The notes: generated by a model from the letters alone, not told the origin. Shown: positions 25,788 through 35,170, numbered from the stretch's first letter. The stretch: DNA of 64,000 nucleotides from CAXNKG01 sp964202965 (GCA_964202965.1 CAXNKG010000002.1:1-64000), one strand, 5' to 3'. Numbers and translations are program-made.

Positions 25788-27025
25788 CACTTCACCCGGA
25801 TGCCCACCGATGCGGCATGGGCGTGGAGCCCTTCTGCCGAGGCGAGTGTCATCGCGGTCTCTCCAATTCGCCGCAGACCGGCCTTCGTCACGCGCTGCAC
25901 CGTCATCTGGCGGACGAAGTCAGCTCCGGACAATCCGCCGCGTGCACGCGCGGCCCCTGCCGTCGGCAACACATGGTTCGATCCGATCGCATAATCGCCG
26001 GCGGCCTGCACCGACCAGGGTCCAACAAACACGGAACCCGCGCACGTCACCTGCCGCGCGAGCTTTTCGTCGTCCACGACAAGGTGCTCGGGAGCGGAGG
26101 CATTGGCAAGCCTCATCGCTTCCCCGATCGATGACGTGACGATGATGCCGCCGTGGGCTCGCAGGGACGCGCGCGCAGGACCGCTGTCGGGCAGCATGGC
26201 CGCGACGTCGCGAGCCACCCGTTCCGCCAGCGTACGGCTTGGCGTGATGAGCACGGCCCGCGCATCCGGATCGTGCTCGGCCTGCGCGAGCAGGTCGGCG
26301 GCGATCCACCGTGCGTGTCCGCGCGCCGCGACGATGACGATCTCGGTCGGGCCGGCGTAAAAGTCGATGCCGCAATCGGCCGCGACGAGCGCCTTCGCTG
26401 CGGCAACGTAGCGGTTGCCCGGACCGACAATCTTGTCCACGCGCGGAATGGTCTCGGTGCCGTAGGCGAGCGCCGCAATTGCCTGGGCGCCGCCGACGCG
26501 GAACATGCGCGAGACACGGGCCTCGAGCGCGGCTGCCAGGACGACCGGCGCCGGCCGCGGACACACCGCGATGACCTCGCCTACTCCCGCCGCGGACGCG
26601 GGAATCGCCGACATCAGCAGTGAGGAGGGAAGCGGGTAGCGGCCGCCAGGCACGTAGCAGCCGACACGGTCGAGCGGGACGACGCGTTGCTCGACGGTGA
26701 CGCCACGGTCGACGCGCGCCCGCCAGCCCCGGGGGACCTGCTTCGCGGCGACGATACGAATGTTGCGGGCCGCGGCGCGCAGCGCGGCGCGCACAGGACG
26801 GGGCACCCGTGACGCGGCGTCCCGCATCTCGTCCATCGAGATTTCCAGCGCACCCTCGAAGTTGTCGAACCGCCGGGCGTACCGCTGAAGCGCCCTGTCG
26901 CCGTCGCGTCGGACGTCGCGGACGATCTGCGCCACACGCCGATCGGTCGCGCCGTCGCGCTCGCGCTCTGGCGACAGCAGGGCCCGGACAGCCCGGCGGT
27001 TTCCCGCCTCAACGATTTTCAGCAT
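25787..27025 (-). CDS. hisD: Histidinol dehydrogenase HisD
   Basis: The 412-residue zinc enzyme oxidises histidinol to histidine in two NAD-dependent steps. Motifs include YVPGGRYPLPSSLLMSAIPA, GGAQAIAALAYGTETIPRVD, KIVGPGNRYVAAAK, the FYAGPTEIVIVA block, AEHDPDARAVLIT and ASAPEHLVV. The ATG at 27025 is preceded by the largest internal gap of the operon (31 bases), which holds heptamer-like repeats. Length is slightly shorter than the usual 430. Confidence 0.95.
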   Translation of the reverse strand: MLKIVEAGNRRAVRALLSPERERDGATDRRVAQIVRDVRRDGDRALQRYARRFDNFEGALEISMDEMRDAASRVPRPVRAALRAAARNIRIVAAKQVPRGWRARVDRGVTVEQRVVPLDRVGCYVPGGRYPLPSSLLMSAIPASAAGVGEVIAVCPRPAPVVLAAALEARVSRMFRVGGAQAIAALAYGTETIPRVDKIVGPGNRYVAAAKALVAADCGIDFYAGPTEIVIVAARGHARWIAADLLAQAEHDPDARAVLITPSRTLAERVARDVAAMLPDSGPARASLRAHGGIIVTSSIGEAMRLANASAPEHLVVDDEKLARQVTCAGSVFVGPWSVQAAGDYAIGSNHVLPTAGAARARGGLSGADFVRQMTVQRVTKAGLRRIGETAMTLASAEGLHAHAASVGIRVK

Positions 27026-27033
27026 TCCTTCAG

Positions 27034-27061
27034 CCTCGAGCCCCGAGCCTTGAGCCTTAGA
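27034..27061. repeat. Four degenerate heptamers in the hisG-hisD gap
   Basis: CCTCGAG, CCCCGAG, CCTTGAG and CCTTAGA stand in tandem from 27034 to 27061. The last unit covers the hisG stop codon (27057-27059). This is the most degenerate of the arrays and the only one inside an operon. Confidence 0.6.
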
Positions 27062-27944
27062 CCACGATCTTGTTCAGGGGGTATTCAACGATGCCCTGTC
27101 CGCCCGCCGCCTTCACCCGCGGGATCAGATCGCGCACGGTCCGCTCTTCGATAATTGTGTTCACCGCGACCCAGTCCGGATCGCTCAGCGACGAGATCGT
27201 CGGGCGCTGCAGCGCCGGGAGCAGCGCAAGGATCTTGTCGAGATCGGTGCGTTTCACGTTGAGCATCATTCCGACCCGGCCCTGCGCCTCGATGGCCGCC
27301 CGGAGGAGCAGGGCAATGTTGTCGATCTTGGTCTTCTTCCAGGGATCGGCCAGGGCCGCGTCGTTGGCAATCAGCTGCGTGTTCGATTCCATGACGGTAT
27401 CGAGGATCCGCAGCCGGTTGGCCCGCAGGCTCGAGCCGGTCTCGGTGACTTCGACGATGCCGTCGGCGAGTACGGGTGGCTTGACCTCGGTGGCGCCCCA
27501 GGAGAACTCGACGTTGACCGGTACCTTCAGCGTTTCGAAGTACGCCGTCGTCACACGTACGAGCTCGGTCGCAATCGTCGCGCCCGCGAAGTCCGCCGGC
27601 GCCTTGAACCGTGAATCCTCCGGCGCCGCGAGCACCCAGCGGACCTTGCCGAAGCTCTGTTTGGCGTAGATGAGATCCGTGATGCTGGTCAGCGCGTGCT
27701 TCGGCTCGCCTCCGAGCTTGTGCTCGGCAATCCAGTCCTGGCCGGTGAGGCCGGCGTCGAGCACGCCGTCGCAGACGTAGCGCGCCATCTCCTGCGCCCG
27801 GATGAGCATGCATTCGATCTCGGGATCGTCGATCGACGGAAAGTACGACCGGGAGTTGACGTAGATGGTGAAGCCGGCGCGCGCGAACAGCTGGATCGTC
27901 GCGTCCTGCAGCGAGCCCTTCGGGATGCCGAGTTTGAGTGTCAT
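27057..27944 (-). CDS. hisG: ATP phosphoribosyltransferase HisG (long form)
   Basis: A 295-residue HisG catalysing the first, regulated step (ATP plus PRPP to PR-ATP). LKLGIPKGSLQDATIQLFARAG starts it, GLTGQDWIAE lies at about 70, and DGIVEVTETGSSLRANRLRI is the PRPP-binding block. A C-terminal HisG_C domain (LNVKRTDLDKILALLPALQRPT) is present, marking the long homohexameric form that binds histidine and needs no HisZ. So pathway control here includes both feedback inhibition and the attenuator upstream of hisI. It overlaps hisI by ATGA. Confidence 0.95.
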   Translation of the reverse strand: MTLKLGIPKGSLQDATIQLFARAGFTIYVNSRSYFPSIDDPEIECMLIRAQEMARYVCDGVLDAGLTGQDWIAEHKLGGEPKHALTSITDLIYAKQSFGKVRWVLAAPEDSRFKAPADFAGATIATELVRVTTAYFETLKVPVNVEFSWGATEVKPPVLADGIVEVTETGSSLRANRLRILDTVMESNTQLIANDAALADPWKKTKIDNIALLLRAAIEAQGRVGMMLNVKRTDLDKILALLPALQRPTISSLSDPDWVAVNTIIEERTVRDLIPRVKAAGGQGIVEYPLNKIVV

Positions 27945-28267
27945 GGAATCGTCACGCCTTCCGCGCGCTGAAAGAAGCAGGTCCGCTCGCCCGTGTGGCA
28001 GACGTTGCCGTCGCCCTGGCGCTCCGCCTTCACGAGCACGGTGTCGTCGTCGCAGTCGATGAGGATGTCGCGCACGGCGAGGCGATTGCCCGAGGTCTCA
28101 CCCTTGGTCCAGAGCGTGTTCCGCGTGCGGCTGAAGAACGTCACATAGCCGGTTCGCCTGGTGATGTCCCAGGCGTCCTCGTTCATGAAGCCGACCATCA
28201 GCACTTCGCCGCTGACGTGGTCCTGCACCACTGCGGGAATCAGTCCGTCGAGTTTGGAGAAATCCAT
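27941..28267 (-). CDS. hisI: Phosphoribosyl-AMP cyclohydrolase HisI (monofunctional)
   Basis: The 108-residue cyclohydrolase opens the adenine ring of PR-AMP. It has GEVLMVGFMNEDAWDITRRT, RTRNTLWTKGETSGN, the metal block ILIDCDDDTVLV and the Cys-rich end CHTGERTCFF. It lacks a fused HisE pyrophosphohydrolase domain, and no hisE occurs in the window. The ATG at 28267 directly precedes the domain, so the in-frame extension through the terminator hairpin was rejected. It is the first structural gene of the operon, 28 bases after the attenuator terminator. Confidence 0.94.
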   Translation of the reverse strand: MDFSKLDGLIPAVVQDHVSGEVLMVGFMNEDAWDITRRTGYVTFFSRTRNTLWTKGETSGNRLAVRDILIDCDDDTVLVKAERQGDGNVCHTGERTCFFQRAEGVTIP

Positions 28268-28295
28268 ATCGTTCCGAGTTCCGAATTCCGTACGT

Positions 28296-28324
28296 AAAAA
28301 ACCCCGCCACTCATGTCGGCGGGG
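28296..28324 (-). terminator. Intrinsic terminator of the his attenuator
   Basis: On the minus strand, CCCCGCC and GGCGGGG (7 bp, loop GACATGAGT) are followed directly by six T residues. It lies between the leader peptide and hisI, so it is conditional. Confidence 0.9.
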
Positions 28325-28359
28325 CTCGTCTGCGTTTACCTGTGTCGCTTGAAAGCGTC

Positions 28360-28437
28360 CTACAGCGTGCGCAGTCCTCCCCACCGGCCAGCGTGGCCGT
28401 GATGGCGATGATGCGCGTGGTGCAGGTTGGTGAACAT
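28360..28437 (-). CDS. hisL: his operon leader peptide HisL
   Basis: A 25-residue ORF (ATG at 28437, TAG at 28360-28362) carrying HHAHHRHHGH at positions 6-15, that is seven His in ten codons. It is too short for routine gene calling. Its placement before a terminator and hisI, and the codon run itself, identify it as a sensor of charged tRNA-His. The ribosome binding site is weak (CTGGCTCTG before ATG). The frame is open further upstream, but the His run and ATG position favour this short peptide. Confidence 0.88.
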   Translation of the reverse strand: MFTNLHHAHHRHHGHAGRWGGLRTL

Positions 28438-28522
28438 CAGAGCCAGCAGGCTATCAAAGTTACCGGTTTGCACGCAAGGACGGCCCCGTTGTTCGGCCCG
28501 TCCGGGCGTAACATAGGCCGCC

Positions 28523-29749
28523 ATGCGTCGCCTGGTGTACGTATCGGCCGCCATCCTCCTCGCAGCAGGCATGCACGCTGCGGCGCAGGACTGGCCGCAG
28601 CACCTGGGGCCCGGACGAGACGGCGTCTACCGGGGGCCGGCGCTGGCCGAGACGTGGGGCGCGCAGGGACCCCGCGTCGTGTGGCGCAAACCGGTGGGGC
28701 AGGGCTTCAGCGGTCCTGTCGTGGCCCAGGGGCGCGTCATCCTCTTCCACCGCGTCGGCAACGAGGAGGTCGTCGAGTCGCTCGACGCCCGGACCGGCGC
28801 CCCGCAGTGGCGGTACGCCTACGCGACCGGCTACCGCGATGATTTCGGGTTCGACGAAGGTCCCCGGGCTGTTCCCGTAGTGGCGAGCGGCGTCGTGTAT
28901 ACGTTCGGAGCCGAGGGGCAGCTCCACGCGCTCGATCTGGCGAAGGGGACGCGGCTCTGGAGCGAGGACACGATGCGGCGCTTCAAGGTCCAGAAGGGGT
29001 TCTTCGGCGCCGCGGGATCGCCCCTCGTCGAGGACGGGCGCGTCCTCGCCAACGTCGGCGGGCCGGGTGCGGGCGTCGTGGCCTTCGATGCGAAGAGCGG
29101 CAAGGTCCTCTGGACGGCCACAAGCGATCAGGCGAGCTACTCGTCGGCGGCCGGCGCGACGATCGCGGGCCGCCGGCTGGCGCTGTTTCTCACGCGCGCG
29201 GGTCTGCTGGGACTGGATCCGGCCAGCGGCGCCGTCGAGTTTCAGCGCCCGTGGCGCGCGCGGATGGCGGCCTCCGTCAATGCCGCCACACCGCTCGTCG
29301 TCGGCGACCTGATCTTCGTGTCGGCGGAATATGGCCCGGGTGCCGGCGTCTTCCGTCTTCAGGGCAAGACGCTCACGGAGCTATGGGCGTCGGATGAGGT
29401 GCTATCGACCCACTACGCGACGAGCGTGCACTTCGACGGCCATCTCTACGGCTATCACGGCCGCCAGGAGTTTGGCCCGAGCTTTCGCGCCGTCGACCTT
29501 CGGACAGGCACGGTCCGCTGGAGCGAGGAGCGCTTCCGCGCGGGGTCGGTCATCCTGGCCGGTGACCGGCTCGTGATTCTCCGGGAGTCGGGCGAGCTCA
29601 TTCTCGCGGCGGCGTCGCCCGACCGGTTCAGGCCGCTGGCGCGTGCGCGGGTTCTGCCCGCCACGGTCCGTGCCTATCCGGCGCTCTCGGACGGATACCT
29701 GTTCGTCCGCAACGAGAACACACTGGTGAGTCTTGACCTGCGCAAGTAA
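28523..29749 (+). CDS. PQQ-like beta-propeller repeat protein, secreted
   Basis: A 408-residue protein with a signal peptide (residues 1-22, ending HAAAQ) and repeated PQQ/quinoprotein-like blades: VESLDARTGAPQWRY, LHALDLAKGTRLW, VVAFDAKSGKVLWTA, GLDPASGAVEF, FRAVDLRTGTVRW. It opens DWPQHLGPGRDGVY, common in secreted WD/PQQ-like proteins of Acidobacteria and Planctomycetes. No dehydrogenase catalytic residues were recognised, so it is probably a periplasmic binding or scaffold propeller. TAACAT at 28509-28514 could be its -10 element. Confidence 0.85.
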   Translation: MRRLVYVSAAILLAAGMHAAAQDWPQHLGPGRDGVYRGPALAETWGAQGPRVVWRKPVGQGFSGPVVAQGRVILFHRVGNEEVVESLDARTGAPQWRYAYATGYRDDFGFDEGPRAVPVVASGVVYTFGAEGQLHALDLAKGTRLWSEDTMRRFKVQKGFFGAAGSPLVEDGRVLANVGGPGAGVVAFDAKSGKVLWTATSDQASYSSAAGATIAGRRLALFLTRAGLLGLDPASGAVEFQRPWRARMAASVNAATPLVVGDLIFVSAEYGPGAGVFRLQGKTLTELWASDEVLSTHYATSVHFDGHLYGYHGRQEFGPSFRAVDLRTGTVRWSEERFRAGSVILAGDRLVILRESGELILAAASPDRFRPLARARVLPATVRAYPALSDGYLFVRNENTLVSLDLRK

Positions 29750-30377
29750 GACGGGAGCGCTGAGGACGCCCGCGTGGACGGTTGCCGCGTGGCTTGCCTG
29801 TGCGCCGGCGGCGGCGTTCGCGCAGCAGCCGCAGGACATTTACGATCGCGCGGTTGCCCATTTCGAGGCCGGCCGCGTCGTCCAGTCGGCGGAGGAGTTT
29901 GACCGGCTCGCGAAGGCGAGGCCGGAGATTGCTCCCGAGCTCTGGCAGCGCGGGATTGCGCTCTATTACGCGGGCCGCTACGACGACTGCCGGAAGCAGT
30001 TCGAGCTGCACCGTACGGTCAATCCGAACGACGTCGAGAACGCCACGTGGCATTTCCTGTGTGTCGCGCGCGCCGAGTCGCCCGCGGCCGCGACAGCGGC
30101 GCTCCTTCCGGTCGGGCCCGACGCGCGCGTGCCGATGCGCCAGGTGTATGAGCTGTTTCGGGGGCGCATGACGCAGGCGGATGTGTTGCGGGCGGCGGGA
30201 GCGGCTCCTGGCGCGCAGTTCTTCGCGCACCTGTACCTGGGTCTCTTTGCGGAGGCGCGCGGTGACGGCCGGCGCGCCCTGGAGGAGATCGCGGCAGCGG
30301 CGGACCCTCGGTACGCCGGCGCCGGCGGCTACATGCACATGGTGGCGAGAGTGCACCTGGCGCTGTTGAAGCGCTGA
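29733..30377 (+). CDS. Secreted TPR-like protein
   Basis: The 214-residue protein has a probable signal peptide (AAWLACAPAAAFAQQ, about 18-32) and helical repeats: DIYDRAVAHFEAGRVVQSAEEF, ELWQRGIALYYAGRYDDCRKQF, and AHLYLGLFAEARGDGRRALEEI, which look like TPR units. It is reminiscent of NlpI-type lipoproteins but lacks a lipobox. Its TTG start overlaps the PQQ gene by 17 bases, so translation is coupled and the two may act together. A start further in is possible. No enzymatic function is suggested. Confidence 0.7.
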   Translation: MTCASKTGALRTPAWTVAAWLACAPAAAFAQQPQDIYDRAVAHFEAGRVVQSAEEFDRLAKARPEIAPELWQRGIALYYAGRYDDCRKQFELHRTVNPNDVENATWHFLCVARAESPAAATAALLPVGPDARVPMRQVYELFRGRMTQADVLRAAGAAPGAQFFAHLYLGLFAEARGDGRRALEEIAAAADPRYAGAGGYMHMVARVHLALLKR

Positions 30378-30378
30378 C

Positions 30379-30798
30379 CTACATCTCTCTGGCGACCATC
30401 ACTTCGGTCGACTTGATCACCGCCAACGCCGGCTGACCCCGCTTCAGGCGCAGCTCGTCCACCGCGTCGCGGGTGATGATGGCCGTCAGCCGCTGGTCTC
30501 CAATGCGGATGCGCACCTGGGCCAGCAGTCCTTCCACCCGTACCTCCTCCACAATCCCCCGAAGCTGATTGCGACCGCTGAGCGCCACGAGCACGCCGGG
30601 TGCGCGCCTGCGCGTTCGAGGCTGCGCCGGCATCTTGCCCTGCGACGCCAGAAGCCGATCGATCTCGGCCTCGGCGACACGATGATGTCCGCCGCTCGTC
30701 CGGACCGTGCGCACCGCCCCCTTGTAAATCCATTGCTTGAAGGCGGAATAGCTGACGCCCAGCCGGGCGGCCGCGGCACGGGGCGGAATCAGGGCCAT
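30379..30798 (-). CDS. HTH (excisionase-type) plus TOBE domain regulator, molybdate/tungstate responsive
   Basis: A 139-residue protein with an N-terminal MerR/excisionase-like HTH (PPRAAAARLGVSYSAFKQWIYKG, then SGGHHRVAEAEIDRLL) and a C-terminal TOBE/Mop domain (LSGRNQLRGIVEEVRVEGLL, TAIITRDAVDELRLKRGQPALAVIKSTEVMVA). TOBE domains bind molybdate or tungstate, so it is likely the oxyanion-sensing regulator of the divergent modABC operon, playing the ModE/TunR role with a different HTH. Only 47 bases separate the two start codons, so one site can control both. Confidence 0.85.
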   Translation of the reverse strand: MALIPPRAAAARLGVSYSAFKQWIYKGAVRTVRTSGGHHRVAEAEIDRLLASQGKMPAQPRTRRRAPGVLVALSGRNQLRGIVEEVRVEGLLAQVRIRIGDQRLTAIITRDAVDELRLKRGQPALAVIKSTEVMVAREM

Positions 30799-30845
30799 AT
30801 AAAAACGTACTCCATATCGTCCTGAATCATACTAAATTGAGCACT

Positions 30846-31634
30846 GTGCTTCCGCTCTTCATCCTGTGGCTGGCCCTGTGGCCTGCTCTGTGGCTCGCAC
30901 CGGGCATGGCAGCCGGCCAGGCGCCAGGCGTCTCGCTCGTGCGGGTCGCGGCCGCCGCCGACCTCAAGTTCGCGCTGGATGAAGTCATCGCGAAGTTCCG
31001 GGAGGCACACCCCGGCGTCCGTGTCGAGCCGACGTACGGATCGTCCGGCACCATCCACGCCCAGCTGCGGCAGCGCGCGCCGTACGACATCTACCTGTCT
31101 GCGGACATCGCGTACCCGCAGGATCTGGTGTCGAGAGGCATCGGGGTGCGAAGCGATTTGTTCAGCTACGCGAGAGGCCGCCTTGTCCTGTGGGTTCCGG
31201 CCCAGTCACGGTTGCCGATCGAGCGGGACGGTCTTCGCGCCCTGACCGCGGCCACGCGAATCGCCATCGCGAATCCGCGCCACGCGCCCTACGGTCGCGC
31301 CGCCGAGGCCGCGATGCGGCGAGCGGGCGTGTGGGCCGCAGCCGAGCGCCGCCTCGTGCTCGCGGAGAACGTGGCGCAGGCCGCTCAGTTCGTCGAGAGC
31401 GGCGCGGCCGACGCCGGGATCATCGCGAAGTCGCTCGTGCTGACGGGGCCCATGCGCGGTTCAGGCCGGTACTGGGACATTCCGGAAGAGATGCATCCAC
31501 CCATCGAGCAGGGTGGCCTGATCCTGCCCTGGGCCTCATCCCGCGACGCAGCGGGGCGCCTTCGGCAGTTCCTGACGGGCGCCGTGGGACGCGAAATCCT
31601 CCTGCGTGCCGGCTTCGAGGCTCCCTCAAAGTAG
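30846..31634 (+). CDS. modA: Molybdate ABC transporter substrate-binding protein ModA
   Basis: The 262-residue protein has a signal peptide (PLFILWLALWPALWLAPGMAAG), then RVAAAADLKFALDEVIAKF and PTYGSSGTIHAQLRQRAPYDIYLSAD, the oxyanion-binding serine regions of ModA, and AIANPRHAPYGRAAEAAM. It captures molybdate (or tungstate) in the periplasm for ModBC. The GTG at 30846 gives a compact signal peptide; a TTG 9 bases upstream is an alternative. It is divergent from the TOBE regulator. Confidence 0.92.
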   Translation: MLPLFILWLALWPALWLAPGMAAGQAPGVSLVRVAAAADLKFALDEVIAKFREAHPGVRVEPTYGSSGTIHAQLRQRAPYDIYLSADIAYPQDLVSRGIGVRSDLFSYARGRLVLWVPAQSRLPIERDGLRALTAATRIAIANPRHAPYGRAAEAAMRRAGVWAAAERRLVLAENVAQAAQFVESGAADAGIIAKSLVLTGPMRGSGRYWDIPEEMHPPIEQGGLILPWASSRDAAGRLRQFLTGAVGREILLRAGFEAPSK

Positions 31635-31637
31635 CGG

Positions 31638-32300
31638 ATGGACTGGGTCGCGGTAGGACTCACGCTTCGGCTCGCGGCGCTGACGACCGCCATCCTCGCT
31701 GTCGTCGGCCTTCCGCTGGCGTACTGGCTCGCGACGACGAGGCGTGCGTGGAGACCGGTTGTGGACGCGGCGGTCGCGGTTCCGCTTCTTCTCCCGCCCA
31801 CGGTGCTCGGCTTCTACTTCCTGATGTCCACGGGGCCGAACACGGCCATCGGACGCCTGTACGACCAGCTGGCCGGGGGAACGATTCCGTTTTCGTTCAC
31901 CGGCATTCTCCTCGCCTCGGTCGTTTACAACCTGCCGTTCGCGGTCCGTCCGTTCGCGGCGGGCTTCGCCGCCGTCGATAGACGCTTCATCGAGGCGGCA
32001 CGCTGTCTTGGCGCATCCGGCCCACGTACGTTCTTTACCGTCGTGCTTCCGCTGTCGTGGCCTGCGGTGCTGGCCGGCCTGGTGCTCGCGTTTGCGCACA
32101 CCGTCGGCGAATTTGGCGTGGTGCTCATGGTTGGCGGCAACATTCCTGGCGTCACGCGCACCATCGCCCTGGCGATCTATGACGATGTGCAGGCGCTGGA
32201 TTACGCGGGGGCGAACGAGGCGTCACTCGTGCTGCTCGTCTTTGCGGTCAGCGTGCTCGCCGTCACGTACTCGCTGCAGCGGCGGAGGCTCACGCTGTGA
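31638..32300 (+). CDS. modB: Molybdate ABC transporter permease ModB
   Basis: A 220-residue permease with five membrane helices. The cytoplasmic EAA-type loop reads DRRFIEAARCLGASGPRTFFTVVLPLSWPA, and LPPTVLGFYFLMS and HTVGEFGVVLMVGGNIPG are typical of ModB. It forms the homodimeric channel. It starts 3 bases after modA and overlaps modC (GTGA). Confidence 0.94.
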   Translation: MDWVAVGLTLRLAALTTAILAVVGLPLAYWLATTRRAWRPVVDAAVAVPLLLPPTVLGFYFLMSTGPNTAIGRLYDQLAGGTIPFSFTGILLASVVYNLPFAVRPFAAGFAAVDRRFIEAARCLGASGPRTFFTVVLPLSWPAVLAGLVLAFAHTVGEFGVVLMVGGNIPGVTRTIALAIYDDVQALDYAGANEASLVLLVFAVSVLAVTYSLQRRRLTL

Positions 32301-33379
32301 CGCGATTCGAGGTCGACATCGAATTCGGCTATCCGTCCGGATTCGAGGTCGTTTGCCGCTGGAGCGATCCGATCGAGCCGCGCGTCACCGTGCTGCTCGG
32401 GGCCTCCGGTTCGGGCAAGACGTCGGTGCTGCGATGCCTGGCGGGCCTCGAACGCCCGCACCGCGGGCACATTCAATTCGCCGGCGACGTCTGGTTCGAC
32501 GCGGCGCAGGGTATCAACCTGCCGCCCGATCGCCGGCATGTCGGTGTCCTGTTTCAGGACTACGCGCTGTTTCCACACCTGACTGTCGAGCACAACCTGT
32601 CGTTCGGCGCTCACGGACTGGCGCGCCATGACGCCCGCGCGCGCGTCGCGGAACTGCTCGAAATGTTCCGGCTGACCGGCCTCGAGCGCAGGCTTCCCGG
32701 CGAGCTGTCGGGAGGGCAGCAGCAGCGGGTCGCGCTGGCGCGCGCCGTGTTTCGCAGGCCGCGGCTTCTGCTGCTGGACGAACCGCTGTCGGCCGTCGAC
32801 CGGCCGACCGGCGAGGAGCTTCGCGACGAGCTCGGCGTGTTCATTCGCGCGCTCGGTATTCCTTCGTACATCGTGAGCCACGATCGCGCCGATGCGCTGA
32901 CGCTTGCCGATCGCACGGTCCTCTTTGACGAAGGCCGCATCATCCAGGCTGGGTCGACACAGGAGGTCTTCGATGCGCCGCTGACCCCCGCTGCGGCACG
33001 CCTGGTCGGCGTAGACACCGTCGTCATGGGCCGCATCGCGTCGGTGGACGCGGGGCTGGCGCGCGTCGTGATTGGCGGCTGCGACGTCAGGGCGGCGGCG
33101 CCGGCGCCGGCAGGGCACGACGCGGCATTGTGCATCCGCGCGGAGGACGTGGTGATCGCGACGCACGACGTCGCCGATTCGAGCGTCATGAATCAATGGC
33201 CGGCCGTCGTGCGATCCGAGGTGCTCCAGGGAGCGTTTGTCCGCGTCGGTCTCGACTGCGGGTTCAAGCTGTCGGCACTCGTCACCCGCGACGCGTGGCG
33301 GCGCCTGGCCCTGAAGCCGGGCGATCGCGCGTGGGCGATCGTCAAGGCCGCCAGCATCAGGGCACTGCCGAGAGGGTGA
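32297..33379 (+). CDS. modC: Molybdate ABC transporter ATPase ModC
   Basis: The 360-residue ATPase has Walker A GASGSGKTS (Lys41), Q-loop GVLFQDYALFPHLTV, signature LSGGQQQRVALAR, Walker B LLLLDEPLSAVDR and IVSHDRADALTLAD. A C-terminal extension of about 110 residues, ending GDRAWAIVKAASIRAL, contains the Mop/TOBE region that binds oxyanion for feedback. GTG start. It completes modABC; the transporter supplies molybdenum cofactor synthesis. Confidence 0.93.
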   Translation: MTRFEVDIEFGYPSGFEVVCRWSDPIEPRVTVLLGASGSGKTSVLRCLAGLERPHRGHIQFAGDVWFDAAQGINLPPDRRHVGVLFQDYALFPHLTVEHNLSFGAHGLARHDARARVAELLEMFRLTGLERRLPGELSGGQQQRVALARAVFRRPRLLLLDEPLSAVDRPTGEELRDELGVFIRALGIPSYIVSHDRADALTLADRTVLFDEGRIIQAGSTQEVFDAPLTPAAARLVGVDTVVMGRIASVDAGLARVVIGGCDVRAAAPAPAGHDAALCIRAEDVVIATHDVADSSVMNQWPAVVRSEVLQGAFVRVGLDCGFKLSALVTRDAWRRLALKPGDRAWAIVKAASIRALPRG

Positions 33380-33427
33380 CGCCTCAGCGCTTGACAGCAT
33401 CGCGGCCGTCAAGCCACCCTGAATCGC

Positions 33428-33928
33428 ATGAGACCACTATTTTGCGTTGTCCTGATGGCCGCGGTTCTCGCGCTGGCTGGCTGCCGCCAGTCGGACGGTG
33501 ACGTACCGGCACCGGACGCCGACGCCCAAGGCGAAATTCGCGACATCTCGCGCGACATCCTGAACATCGCATCGGGCAGCGATCCGCAGGCCCCCAAGGA
33601 CCTCGCCGACGACCTTATCCGGTACACCATGGACAAGCGCACGTCGGCGAACGGCGCCGTCATCGATCTCGCCAGACAGACCGCAGAGACGCTCTCGGGC
33701 CGGGCTGTTCCGGAGCAGACCGCGCAGCAGCTGGCGCACCATTTCTGGGTCGCGGTGATTGCTCGCGAGTTGAGCGAGCGCCAGATTGAGACCCTTCAGG
33801 GCGACGTGCAGGCGCTGTTTGGCTCGGTGGGTGTGCCGGAGGGACAAGCGTCGGCGGTCGCCGGGCAGGTCGGCGACGTCCAGCAGCTGGCCACCGATCG
33901 CGCGCGCCGCTGGTACGAGGTGTTCTGA
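33428..33928 (+). CDS. Hypothetical lipoprotein
   Basis: A 166-residue protein of unknown function. MRPLFCVVLMAAVLALAGC is a clear lipoprotein signal with Cys19 in a LALAGC lipobox. The mature part is acidic and mostly helical (EIRDISRDILNIASGSDPQ, ERQIETLQGDVQALFG). It begins 48 bases after modC; CAGCGCTTGACAGCATC (33385-33401) contains a TTGACA -35-like hexamer, so it may have its own promoter. No conserved domain was recognised. Confidence 0.7.
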   Translation: MRPLFCVVLMAAVLALAGCRQSDGDVPAPDADAQGEIRDISRDILNIASGSDPQAPKDLADDLIRYTMDKRTSANGAVIDLARQTAETLSGRAVPEQTAQQLAHHFWVAVIARELSERQIETLQGDVQALFGSVGVPEGQASAVAGQVGDVQQLATDRARRWYEVF

Positions 33929-33938
33929 GCGGAGACGG

Positions 33939-33964
33939 GCCCGCCGTGCGCACGCACGGCGGGC
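33939..33964. terminator. Hairpin between convergent genes, no U-tract
   Basis: GCCCGCCGTGC and GCACGGCGGGC form a perfect 11-bp stem with a GCAC loop in the 50-base gap between the lipoprotein gene and convergent metK. Neither side has a T-run, so it may work bidirectionally with Rho or protect 3' ends. Confidence 0.45.
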
Positions 33965-33978
33965 TCCGGAACTGAACG

Positions 33979-35115
<1,137 letters not shown>

Positions 35116-35142
35116 GTTGCTCCTTTGGACGTGCCGGCACAC

Positions 35143-35170
35143 AAAAAAAGCCCGTCGGCGTGCACGGGCT
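35143..35170 (-). terminator. Intrinsic terminator in the metK leader
   Basis: On the minus strand AGCCCGT and ACGGGCT (7 bp, loop GCACGCCG) are followed by seven T residues, ending 28 bases before the metK ATG. A TAGAAT hexamer (35183-35188) lies just upstream, so the terminator would fall inside the metK leader if that is the -10. Otherwise it ends the upstream gene's transcript. Confidence 0.8.

Larger units (their letters stand above)
28295..28437 (-). promoter_or_regulatory. Histidine attenuator (leader peptide, antiterminator, terminator)
   Basis: Reading on the minus strand: a 25-codon peptide with seven His codons, a short hairpin CGCTT/AAGCG (28346-28357), then an intrinsic terminator before hisI. 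A leader segment CGGTGGGG (codons 18-20, 28379-28386) can pair over 8 bases, one G-U, with CCCCGCCG in the 5' arm of the terminator. Ribosome stalling at the His codons would leave that segment free, favour this antiterminator and let transcription enter the operon. The mechanism is inferred from the known enterobacterial his attenuator. Confidence 0.85.

Noticed and set aside
28098..28310. Small minus-strand frame inside hisI and the attenuator terminator
   Set aside because: It runs through the terminator hairpin in a different frame from hisI and has no homologous look.
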